Shown: positions 44,601 to 51,958 of the stretch, one piece after another
How the letters are laid out: the number at the start of each line of letters is the position of its first letter
Position numbering within the stretch: the first letter of the stretch is position 1
Assembly (NCBI GenBank): GCA_016709145.1
Contig: JADJEK010000002.1
Location: 558,001-622,000 of the forward strand
From: Planctomycetota bacterium
GTDB lineage: Bacteria > Planctomycetota > B15-G4 > JADJEK01
Direction: 5' to 3'
Length of the DNA stretch: 64,000 nucleotides
The notes under the pieces: model-generated
What the model was told of the DNA's origin: nothing
The model's database searches: none
The model's input: the letters and a program-made list of their open reading frames with translations, nothing else
Position numbers and translations under genes: made by a program

Positions 44601-44875
44601 TGTCCAGGGATCAAGGGCATCGGGTTCACGGGCGCTGGATTCAGCACCACGTGCGCCATGTTCCCCGTGTTCGGATCGAAGCGGTAGTTCGCATTTGCCT
44701 GAGCTTCGGTCAGGGAGAACACCGCGCCCTGGTTCGGGCCGACCGACGCCGACACCTGAATGATCGGGTCGTTGACGCCACCGCCCGGCTTGTCGGCGAA
44801 GCCGCCGCCACAAAGCGCGGTCGGCGCGGCAAACAGCCCGACGAGCAAGGCGATCGAATTCCTGCCGATGGTCAT
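41612..44875 (-). CDS. Giant exported YVTN beta-propeller surface protein
   Basis: A 1087-residue protein with signal peptide RNSIALLVGLFAAPTALC. Residues 25-650 are Asn/Pro-rich beta-sandwich-like segments, including FSEPVVPQSVGF, reminiscent of Ig-like Big_5 domains. From about 690, propeller repeats appear: FLYVTDRNSGELKILNSNN, IYVSNYGDDTVSIVGTDP, VFVCNFLGNSVSILDPKT, and later MYVSFPGDSRIEVLDPN. Surface binding or adhesion is likely; ligand unknown. Codon and residue use (many AAC, TTC) differs from neighbours. GGAG lies five bases before the ATG. Confidence 0.8.
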   Translation of the reverse strand: MTIGRNSIALLVGLFAAPTALCGGGFADKPGGGVNDPIIQVSASVGPNQGAVFSLTEAQANANYRFDPNTGNMAHVVLNPAPVNPMPLIPGQANGANQFIRIKFPININAKKARKSIMKRTVDTAATFNLTPNVQISDQNGNPIAGIPTINGRNVDNVNIANNPGFPAWLDPNTGKNLLVGKGVFAYIATLPTDEDVNSIAAFGNDATPDVVENAITEIRVRIVEVNKKTINGFWVLKFDDGTGQPRTLGAQALSVTGITPKSPVSPAKFVTVNGNPAQVVESFSRYVVTFSEPVVPQSVGFSAAAVEKFNATNPVVPLLYNANSNVIPNPENLLVPLYPNFRISATPNGVLNFTVPFDIRPINPNNLSEFVIDPVLELPGNVDVTLTVLRSSLNANATNDPNNPGVTSAATSLYNELFDDANTTSTVFRTNKGRAFTNAPVAPGVLYYTSLSGTGMGAVNLYGDGLETNDPATERLLLVSNLGQIGACLTSPTYLLGCNPNTFGDPSATSPIGLGANPPGHLGGPTPIPGINEGSSGSTANANNPFGVFSKGFETVVKNSEGNPRLTRSPAVGAIGDVQIGDFLDTLFFDTLNVNANSAFHASLLGTALNRNSISDPPTPNPPPLRLPVGLEPIDIVFSKQDLLHPAFVLEGAEVFGAGAAGLKLLLPNPINPLAGDVFPTFGHNGPAPQSFTGTPPTYAARQQIGNFLYVTDRNSGELKILNSNNFSIIDKLNLPDPEGLGMSPDNRRIYVSNYGDDTVSIVGTDPFGAFFHTEINRIKVGNGPRSISVQPDGEDVFVCNFLGNSVSILDPKTQTVRKMLTEASVKRPWEAVLSPRQLISGWQAGIYFGYIASQQTGKVVIYESGPSGATGIGADAVRWEGEGQFSEIKGMTFDPGSFPGASAGVAGGVYVTHRDANTGLAMISRLCFSSQLPGAGAFPPVPPPSSVLNAPGIIQRHFTVVGSWGGPLVPLSQQLNFGGQDQAPYDVALSDITASEFFSTAPQLLQTNFGAFTGLQSLAAFSVNNKSPLRISNGAPLPTTSPDRMYVSFPGDSRIEVLDPNSTSLKLNSITGAVVAGNLTTYFDQ

Positions 44876-45177
44876 GGGGACTCCGTCATCGTTCTGCTGA
44901 TCGAATGGCCTGTCGAACCGAACATCCCGCGACTTGGTGCAGGAGCTACAGCGGCTCGGGAGACAGGACCGGGCGGGATCCTAGAGGCAATCCCCGTACC
45001 ACGCCAAGCGATTTACCGATCCCTTGTCAGAGTTCGACTTATGACCCTCGGGGCGCCCCGGCGAGTGTGCGGAGTCGAACGAAAGTCGCCCGTGCAAGCG
45101 AGTTCGCACAGTCCCTTCGCAGCGCGGGGCGGAGCCGTTATGACGGTGACCTTCTCCCTCCCTCCGAAGGATCCCCG
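44876..45177. other. Intergenic region between divergent YVTN-protein and tgt genes
   Basis: About 300 bases without a credible gene. It contains a candidate promoter for the YVTN protein at 44978-45007. A plus-strand promoter for tgt should also be here, but I see no clear one. Confidence 0.5.
44978..45007 (-). promoter_or_regulatory. Candidate promoter of the YVTN surface-protein gene
   Basis: On the reverse strand TTGGCG (45002-45007) and TAGGAT (44978-44983) are 18 bases apart, leaving an untranslated leader of about 95 bases. Confidence 0.35.
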
Positions 45178-46321
45178 GTGAGCCTCGCCTATCGCCTCGA
45201 AGCAACGGATGGCGCGGCGCGCGCAGGAAGCGTCGAAGTCCGCGGGCGACGCTTCGACACCCCCGCGTTCATGCCGGTCGGGACCGCCGCGACGGTCAAA
45301 GCCCTGGCACCGTCCGATCTGATCCGTGCCGGTGCACAGATCGTCCTGTCGAACACGTACCACCTGCGACTCCGCCCCGGGCACGAGCGCGTGCGGGAGT
45401 TCGGCGGCCTGCACGCGTTCATGGGTTGGGACGGAGCGATCCTGACCGACTCGGGCGGCTACCAGATCTTTTCGCTGCGCGACCGCGTCAAGGTCGACGA
45501 CGACGGCGCGACGTTCTCGTCGCATCTCGACGGCGAAGTGATCCGGCTGACGCCGGAAGAAGCTCTGCGCATCCAAGACGCGCTCGACAGTGACATCGCG
45601 ATGGTGCTCGACCAACCCGTCCCGCTTCCGGCGGCGCCCGAACTCGTTCGCGTGGCCGCCGAGCGCACGATCGCCTGGGCCGAGCGCTCGATCGACTTCC
45701 ACCAGAAGAACGTGCGGAGCGGCCAAGCGTTGTTCGCGATCGTGCAGGGCGCGATCGACCTCGATCGACGCCGCGCTCAGGCCGCGACGTTGACGGCGAT
45801 GCCGTTCCACGGTTTCGCCGTCGGCGGTCTCGCGGTCGGTGAAACGCCCGAGCAATTCGCCGCGACGCTCGAGTCGACGCTGCCCCATCTCCCGCCGACG
45901 AAGCCGCGCTACGTCATGGGCGTCGGATATCCCGAGGATCTGCTGCTCGCGATCGGATACGGCGCCGACATGTTCGATTGCGTGCTGCCGACGCGACACG
46001 CGCGCACGGGGCAAGCGTTCACGTCGCGCGGTGTGATCAAGCTGCGCAATGCGCGCTGGCGGACGTCCAAGCAGGCGCTCGATCCATCGTGCGGCTGCGA
46101 AACCTGTCAGCACTTCACGCTCGGCTATCTCTCGCACCTCATCCACTCCGACGAGATGCTCGGTCCGATCTTGGTCGCTCGCCACAACGTCTTTTTTCTA
46201 CGAGAACCTGGTGCGCGGTGCGCGCGCCGCGATCGTCGCCGGGATCTACGACTCGTATCGAACGCGTCTCCTGGCCGACCTCGCCGCAAGTGAAGTCACC
46301 GACGCCGAGGCCGCGCCGTGA
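45178..46321 (+). CDS. tgt: Queuine tRNA-ribosyltransferase with an apparent 1-nt frameshift near the 3' end
   Basis: A tRNA-guanine transglycosylase that puts queuine or preQ1 at G34. Motifs are LSNTYHLRLRPG, LTDSGGYQIFSL with a catalytic Asp, QGAIDL, GVGYPEDLLLAIGYGADMFDCVLPTRHARTGQAFT with the nucleophilic Asp, and zinc ligands CGCETC plus His of ARHN. At 46192-46197 six T shift the frame: the continuous frame ends at 46293 with a basic, unrelated tail, whereas the +1 frame gives FFYENLVRGARAAIVAGIYDSYRTRLL to the TGA at 46319-46321. That stop overlaps the next start as GTGA. The GTG start has AAGGA upstream. Confidence 0.88.
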
Positions 46322-47031
46322 AGCACCGGCGCGTCGCCATTGCGGCGGCGAGTACGGTCGCGATCGCGATGTTGCTCGCCCATGCGGCGTGGACGCCGAG
46401 CTGCTCGTGGTTCGGCGACGTCGACACGCACGCGACGACCTCGCGACGCGCCGTCGCACTGACGTTCGACGACGGTCCGGACCCCGACGTCACGCCGCGC
46501 GTGCTCGACGCACTTGCCGCGCTCGGCGTCCACGCCACGTTCTTCGTGATCGGCGAGCGCGCACAACGACATCCCGAGTTGATGCGTCGCATCGTCGCCG
46601 AGGGCCACCTGGTCGCGAACCACTCCTGGGACCATGCGGCGCTGCCGTTGCGTTCGAGCGCAGCGATCCGCGCCGATCTCGAACGCACCCAAACCGCGAT
46701 CGAAAGCGCGTGCGGCGTGCGACCGAGTTGGTTCCGACCGCCCTACGGCGTGCGGGATCCGCGCGTGCTCGCGATCGCACGCGAACTCGGGCTGCGCACG
46801 TCGCTGTGGTCGGTGTCGCCGCGGGACTGGCAGGATCCAGGAACCGACGCGGTCGTCGACCGGACCCTTTCCGTCATCGAACCGGGTGATATCGTCTTGC
46901 TCCACGACGGGTCCGCGGGACGCGCGGGTGGGCACCCGGACACGGCGCATTCGCTGCCTCGCCTCGTGCGGGGCTTGCGCGACCGCGGGTACGAGGCAAT
47001 TCGACTCGATGAAATCCTCGTCCATCGATGA
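46318..47031 (+). CDS. Polysaccharide deacetylase (NodB family)
   Basis: A 237-residue secreted or anchored carbohydrate esterase that removes N-acetyl groups from glycans. After an N-terminal hydrophobic segment (VAIAAASTVAIAMLLAHAAW), the NodB motifs run LTFDDGPDPD (about 48), EGHLVANHSWDH (about 100), WFRPPYGVRD (about 140), SVSPRDWQDPG and IVLLHDG. All core metal and catalytic residues appear present. Peptidoglycan or a surface polymer is the likely substrate. The GTG start overlaps the tgt stop in its corrected frame. Confidence 0.9.
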   Translation: MKHRRVAIAAASTVAIAMLLAHAAWTPSCSWFGDVDTHATTSRRAVALTFDDGPDPDVTPRVLDALAALGVHATFFVIGERAQRHPELMRRIVAEGHLVANHSWDHAALPLRSSAAIRADLERTQTAIESACGVRPSWFRPPYGVRDPRVLAIARELGLRTSLWSVSPRDWQDPGTDAVVDRTLSVIEPGDIVLLHDGSAGRAGGHPDTAHSLPRLVRGLRDRGYEAIRLDEILVHR

Positions 47032-48271
47032 CAGCGGCGGCAGCGCTCCGACGGCGGAGCGTGCGTCGTCGGCTTGGTTCCTGCGTTCCGACGGCTCGTC
47101 GTCGGCGCGCTCCGAACGTCCGCGCGTGCTCGTCGTCCATCTGTCGATCGGTGGCGGTCACAGCAAAGCCGCGACGGCCGTCGCGAACGCTGTGAAGCGC
47201 GTGCAGCGACGCGCCGAAGTCGCGCTGCTCGATCTCGAGGACGTCGCTTCGCCGCTGTTCCGCGCGATCTACAAGGATGCCTACCTGAGCCTGGTGAAAA
47301 GCGCCCCCCGACTGTGGGGCGCTCTGTACTCGGCCGGCTTGACCGTGCGTCGCGCCGGCGCGGTGCCGAAGTGGTTGCGGCCGCGCTGCGTCGGTCGTCT
47401 CGCCGCCGTCGTGCGCGCGTTCGACCCGCACGTCATCCTCGCGACCGCGGCGCCGGTCAGTGCATTGCTCGGCCATTTGATCCAGACCGGCGTCGTCGAC
47501 GCCCACCTCGCGGCGCTGCTCACGGACTATCACGCCCACCCGAGTCATTTGTCAGCGTCGGTCGAGCGCTTCCTCGTCGCGAGCACGCGCGTCGCCGCGG
47601 GTTTGCGCAAACTCGGCGTCCCGTCGAAGCACATCCGCGTCACCGGCATCCCGGTCGACGCCGCATTCCGGCGGACGCGTGATCCGCGCGCCGCGCGCCG
47701 CGCGCTCGGGCTCGCGCCGGACGCGCGCGTGATCCTCGTAATGGGTGGAGCGCTCGGCTCCGGCAACATCTCGAAGACGATCCGCGCTCTCGACCGCATG
47801 CAAGTCGACGCCGAAGTGGTCGCGATCGCGGGATCGAACCAAGCACTCGAAGCCGAACTGCGCGACCTACGCGCCGCGGGGCGACCGCACCTGCACGCGT
47901 TCGGCTACACCGGCATGGTGCCGCAGCTCATGGCGGCGGCCGACGTCTTCATCACGAAGCCCGGCGGCATCTCGACGACCGAGGCGCTGTGTTGCGGATT
48001 GCCCATGGTGTTCGTCGACTCACTGCAGGGTCAGGAAGCCCGCAATCAGGAGTTCTTCGTGCGCGCCAGCTGCGCCGTCGCCGTCAAACGCAAGCGCGAC
48101 CTCGCGGCCGTGGTCGACGCGCTGCTCCGAGACGACGCGCGACGCTCGACGATGAGCGAGCGGGCGCAAGCGCTCGCGCTGCCCGACGCAGCCGAATCCG
48201 TCGCGCGCGAAGTGCTCGCCTTGGTGCGCCCCGAGGACGCGAACGTCAGCGCTGGATCTCGAGCTTCGTGA
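47009..48271 (+). CDS. MGDG synthase/UgtP-like glycolipid glycosyltransferase
   Basis: A 420-residue GT28-type enzyme that adds sugar to diacylglycerol. LVVHLSIGGGHSKAATAVANAV (about 40) is the N-terminal MGDG-synthase signature, and GYTGMVPQLMAAADVFITKPGGISTTEALCCGLP (about 300-335) is the nucleotide-sugar site. It starts inside the deacetylase gene (23-base overlap); a later start at about residue 30 is possible. Its 3' end overlaps the convergent SH3 gene by 26 bases. Confidence 0.85.
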   Translation: MKSSSIDDSGGSAPTAERASSAWFLRSDGSSSARSERPRVLVVHLSIGGGHSKAATAVANAVKRVQRRAEVALLDLEDVASPLFRAIYKDAYLSLVKSAPRLWGALYSAGLTVRRAGAVPKWLRPRCVGRLAAVVRAFDPHVILATAAPVSALLGHLIQTGVVDAHLAALLTDYHAHPSHLSASVERFLVASTRVAAGLRKLGVPSKHIRVTGIPVDAAFRRTRDPRAARRALGLAPDARVILVMGGALGSGNISKTIRALDRMQVDAEVVAIAGSNQALEAELRDLRAAGRPHLHAFGYTGMVPQLMAAADVFITKPGGISTTEALCCGLPMVFVDSLQGQEARNQEFFVRASCAVAVKRKRDLAAVVDALLRDDARRSTMSERAQALALPDAAESVAREVLALVRPEDANVSAGSRAS

Positions 48272-49493
48272 CGTCGATCGTCGGGACTCCTCCCGACTGG
48301 ATGACTCGACCGCGCACACGGACCTGGAGTCCGACGAAGTCGGCCCAGCGGTAACGCTTCGAACCGCCGTCGATGCGCACGAGCACGCGCGCGCCCTGTT
48401 CGACCGAATACGCCACTCCACCGTTCTCGTCCCGCGAACGCAGGAATCCGACCCATTCGCCGCTCGTCCCGGCCGCGGCCGGCGGGGTCGTCGGCTGCGG
48501 CTGCGTCGGCGTCGTGACCGGCGACACAGCCGGCGCACGAGTCGCTGTTTCGCGCGCGCGGCGCTCGGACTCCTCGCGTTCCTGTTCTTGCCGCGCGCGC
48601 AGCTTGCGCTCGCGGTCCGCGCTCTGCGTCAGCGTGGCGACGAGTTCGCGCTTGGCCTCGATGTCGCGCAACAGATCGGCATCGTCGGTCTCGACGCCGA
48701 GGCGCGTGAGGTCGTTCTCGATCGCGTCGTACTCGGCGTCGGGACCACGAGCCCGCTGGACCTCGATCGCCGCGACGAGGCGGTCGTACTCGACGCGCAA
48801 GGCCGCCTCGGCCGCGGCGCGAGCGTCGCGCTCCTTCGACTCGTCCGCGGCCGCGGCGAACCTCGCGTACAACGCGGAGCGTGCATCGGCGATCTCCACC
48901 GCGGTCGCGTCGTCGAGCGTGCCGACCAGATCGAGCGCGGTGTCCTCGACGTAGACCGTCAGACGGCCCGGGGGCGTGACCTCGTACCAATCCTGGTCGG
49001 GCCCGGTCTTGTTCCAAACCAACAGCACGTCGCCCGGGCCGATCTGTCCGATCGGATAGTCGCCCTGCGAACTCGGGATCGAGCGCACGTTCACGCGCTC
49101 TTCGTGACAGCGACCGAGACCGTCGTCGTCGACTTGCATGAAGCGGCTGTGCACGTAGGCACGCACGCCGGTGGGCACGAGGATCTCGCAGAAGTGGTTC
49201 GGGTGATAGCCCACGATCAGCACCAGCGTGCCGGGCTCGGCGCGACGCACGACGCGATAGTTCGGATCCGGGCCCGAACGGAACTCGGCGCCGTCGGCCG
49301 CAACGCGCGCGACCGCGACGACGGACTTGCCGCCCATCCACGCGATCGGATCCTTCTCGATCTGCAGCGGCGTGAGCGTCTCGCCCTCTTGCGCGAACGC
49401 AACGCCGGCCCCCGCGCAAAGCGCCCACAGGGCGAGCCCCACGCGCCAACCACGGAACGATGAACTCAGGATCCCTCGCGGTGTCTTCGCCAT
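48246..49493 (-). CDS. Exported SH3-domain protein with coiled-coil
   Basis: A 415-residue secreted protein. The signal peptide ends at GAGVAFAQ. Two bacterial SH3-like units follow: GAEFRSGPDPNYRVVRRAEPGTLVLIVGYHPNHFCEILVPTG (about 70-110) and VNVRSIPSSQGDYPIGQIGPGDVLLVWNKTGPDQDWYEVTPPG (about 135-180). A charged coiled-coil spans about 200-320, then a Pro/Thr linker and a small OB-like C-terminal domain (YRWADFVGLQVRVRGRV). Wall binding is plausible; function is unknown. Confidence 0.75.
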   Translation of the reverse strand: MAKTPRGILSSSFRGWRVGLALWALCAGAGVAFAQEGETLTPLQIEKDPIAWMGGKSVVAVARVAADGAEFRSGPDPNYRVVRRAEPGTLVLIVGYHPNHFCEILVPTGVRAYVHSRFMQVDDDGLGRCHEERVNVRSIPSSQGDYPIGQIGPGDVLLVWNKTGPDQDWYEVTPPGRLTVYVEDTALDLVGTLDDATAVEIADARSALYARFAAAADESKERDARAAAEAALRVEYDRLVAAIEVQRARGPDAEYDAIENDLTRLGVETDDADLLRDIEAKRELVATLTQSADRERKLRARQEQEREESERRARETATRAPAVSPVTTPTQPQPTTPPAAAGTSGEWVGFLRSRDENGGVAYSVEQGARVLVRIDGGSKRYRWADFVGLQVRVRGRVIQSGGVPTIDVTKLEIQR

Positions 49494-49519
49494 GCGCGCG
49501 AAGCTACCATCGCGCCCCC

Positions 49520-50593
49520 ATGCGCTTCGAGTTCTTCGAGTACATGCGTTGGGCCAAGGTGGACGCCGGTCGCGGGGAGATCCGCCTGACGTCGAGTGGC
49601 CTTTCCGACCTCACCCTCGCCGATTTGCAGCTTTGCGGGGCCGACCTGTCGCTGACGCCGGACGGCTACTACCCACCGCCGAAGTTGACCGAAGCCTACG
49701 CACGGCATTACGGCGTGCCGGGCGACTGCGTCTTCGCCACGGCCTCGTGCTCGTACGCGAACGCGATGGCTCTGCTTGCCACCGTCGAGTCCGGCGACGA
49801 CGTGCTGGTCGAGACTCCGTGCTACTCCGTGCTCGAACATCTGGTGCGATTCGCCGGTGGCAACGTGGTCGCATTGCCGCGCCGACCCGAGCGCGGCTAC
49901 CGACTCGGACCCGACGACCTCGCCGCGGTGTGGACACCGCGCACGCGTCTCGTGGCCCTCACGAACCTGCACAACCCGACCGGCGTCCGGCTCTCCGCCA
50001 CGGAGATCGACGCGCTCGGCGCGTTCGCGTCCGCGCGCGGCGCCGTGTCGTTCGTCGACGAAGTGTTCCTCGATTTCGCCGCGGACGCGCGGACGTCGTT
50101 CCGACCGGGTCAGGATCGCATCGTCACGACCAGCGTGACCAAGGCCTACGGCCTCGGCGGCATCCGCATCGGCGCGGTGTTCGCCGACCCTCCACGCGTC
50201 GAGCGCATGGTGCGGCTGAACGACTTGTTCGTGGTCAACCCGCCGTGGCCCTCGACGCCGATCGCGTTGCGGTTGTTCGAGCGTCACGCCGCGGCGCGCG
50301 CGCGCATCGACGCCATCGGCGCCGCGAACCGTCCGCTGCTGCGAGCGTTCTTCGATGCACACGACGAACTCGACGTGGTCTGGCCCGAGCACGGCATCGT
50401 CTGCTTCCCGCGTTTCCGGGACCGACGTGACGCGTCGCCGTTCTGCGAACGCCTGCTCGCGGAGCAAAGCGTGAACGTCGTTCCCGGCCGGTTCTTCGGC
50501 GCGACCGAGCACGTCCGCCTCGGCTTCGGCCTCGCGACCGAGGTCCTGCGCGAAGGACTCGCGCGCATCGGCCGCGCGCTGCGTTCCGGCTGA
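49520..50593 (+). CDS. PLP-dependent class I/II aminotransferase
   Basis: A 357-residue fold-type I aminotransferase. TASCSYANAMALL, TNLHNPTGVRLSATEIDAL (about 150), FVDEVFLDF (about 178) and the PLP Lys in TTSVTKAYGLGGIRIG (about 205) are present. The substrate amino acid cannot be told. It is transcribed divergently from the SH3 gene with only 26 bases between starts, and converges on larC. Confidence 0.87.
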   Translation: MRFEFFEYMRWAKVDAGRGEIRLTSSGLSDLTLADLQLCGADLSLTPDGYYPPPKLTEAYARHYGVPGDCVFATASCSYANAMALLATVESGDDVLVETPCYSVLEHLVRFAGGNVVALPRRPERGYRLGPDDLAAVWTPRTRLVALTNLHNPTGVRLSATEIDALGAFASARGAVSFVDEVFLDFAADARTSFRPGQDRIVTTSVTKAYGLGGIRIGAVFADPPRVERMVRLNDLFVVNPPWPSTPIALRLFERHAAARARIDAIGAANRPLLRAFFDAHDELDVVWPEHGIVCFPRFRDRRDASPFCERLLAEQSVNVVPGRFFGATEHVRLGFGLATEVLREGLARIGRALRSG

Positions 50594-50608
50594 TCGACCG
50601 CGATCGAG

Positions 50609-51781
50609 TCAGTCGCTCGGCCACTGCGGAAGTTCGGCCTGGATGCGGCGCTGCGCGTCGTGGAACGCGATCCGGTGCGTCGTGGCGAGCTTCGCGACGT
50701 CGTCGCATTCGGCCGCGCCGCGCGTCACCCCTGCGCCGCGCACGTACTTCACGCGAACGGCGCCGAGCGACGTCTCCACCACGACCTGACGGCGCTCGAG
50801 TTTCGTGCGCTCCACGCGCTGACGACGCACGCCCAAAGTGGTCGTCTCGGCGTAAAGCATGCGCTCGACGACGTCGACGTGCGCCTCGTCGACGAGCACG
50901 GTGAGCAAGAGCCCGGGCCGCGACTTCTTCGCCTGCGTCGCGATCGAGAACGCGTCGAGCGCGCCGACCTCGAGCGCGCGCGACAGAGCATGCCCCACCA
51001 CCTGGCCACTGGCGTCGTCGAGGTTCGTCTCCAGCAGCATCAGGGTCTCGTCCTGGCGCGGCGCGTCGGCGAGCACCACGCGCAGCGCGTTCGGCGGACC
51101 GTCCTTGCGCGTGCGCGCGCCGAAGCCGTAGCCGACCGACCGCGGCACCAGCGACACGGATGTCGTCGGAGTCGCCAGCGCCGCCAACAGCGCCGCACCG
51201 GTCGGAGTCACCAACTCGCCATGCAAGCGCGACAGCTTCAACTCGAAGCCGGTCATCAGTTCGACGACGGCCGGGACCGGCACGGGCATTTCCCCGTGCG
51301 CGCATCGTTGCGTCCCACAACCCTCGGTGATCGGTCCGACCAAGACCCGGTCGATGCCGAGCAGATGCAGGCCGGCGACCGCTCCGACGATGTCGACGAT
51401 CGCGTCGGTCGCGCCGACCTCGTGGAAGTGGACCTCTTCGGGCGAGCAGCCGTGGACCTTGCCCTCCGCCTGCGCGAGGCGCGTGAACACGTCCGTCGCG
51501 CGCCGCTTCACGACCGGATCGAGCGTCGAACGCTCGAGGATCGCGCGGATGTCCTTCAACCCACGATGCGGCAACTCGCGCCCGGCATCGACCTCCACGT
51601 CGACGCGCATTCCTTCCATCGCATCGCGCCAGACCTTCTCGATGCGCAGCGTGTACTCGTCGAGCTCGAGCTTCGCGAGTTCCGCCCGCAACGCGGCCTC
51701 CGACAAGCCGGCGTGGATGAGCGCGCCGAGCACCATGTCCCCGGCGATGCCCGAGAAACAATCGAAATACGCGACGCCCAT
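50609..51781 (-). CDS. larC: Nickel-pincer cofactor biosynthesis protein LarC
   Basis: A 390-residue enzyme that inserts nickel into the pyridinium dithiocarboxylate cofactor of lactate racemase and related enzymes. FDCFSGIAGDMVLGALIHAG at the N-terminus, VHFHEVGATDAIVDIVG (about 120) and LLETNLDDASGQVVGHALSRA (about 265) are diagnostic. It is a single reading frame, whereas in some organisms LarC needs a frameshift. The ATG at 51781 follows GGTGG. larB, larE and larA are not in the window. Confidence 0.93.
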   Translation of the reverse strand: MGVAYFDCFSGIAGDMVLGALIHAGLSEAALRAELAKLELDEYTLRIEKVWRDAMEGMRVDVEVDAGRELPHRGLKDIRAILERSTLDPVVKRRATDVFTRLAQAEGKVHGCSPEEVHFHEVGATDAIVDIVGAVAGLHLLGIDRVLVGPITEGCGTQRCAHGEMPVPVPAVVELMTGFELKLSRLHGELVTPTGAALLAALATPTTSVSLVPRSVGYGFGARTRKDGPPNALRVVLADAPRQDETLMLLETNLDDASGQVVGHALSRALEVGALDAFSIATQAKKSRPGLLLTVLVDEAHVDVVERMLYAETTTLGVRRQRVERTKLERRQVVVETSLGAVRVKYVRGAGVTRGAAECDDVAKLATTHRIAFHDAQRRIQAELPQWPSD

Positions 51782-51958
51782 GAGCCCACCCGCACGTGCA
51801 AAAGTCGGACACTCCACGTTCCGCGGTGCGCCGACGACGGCTCAACAGACCGGACCGCTCGCGTGCCGATGATATCGACGACGTGCGAAACCGACGGACG
51901 TGCTACCTGCACGCGGTCGGTCGCTACCATTCGCGCGCCAACGGATCGGATCGAACCC

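Noticed and set aside
41591..45181. 1196-codon open frame on the plus strand
   Set aside because: It is antisense to the YVTN surface protein, arginine-rich, and has no domain; the minus strand shows a signal peptide and propeller repeats.
46186..46200. Programmed ribosomal frameshift in tgt
   Set aside because: T6 is short for slippage, no pseudoknot or strong stimulator was noticed, and Tgt is not known to need frameshifting; error or mutation is likelier.
50660..51958. N-terminal part of a 979-codon plus-strand frame
   Set aside because: It is antisense to larC. The true HEAT-repeat protein starts at 51959 with a signal peptide.
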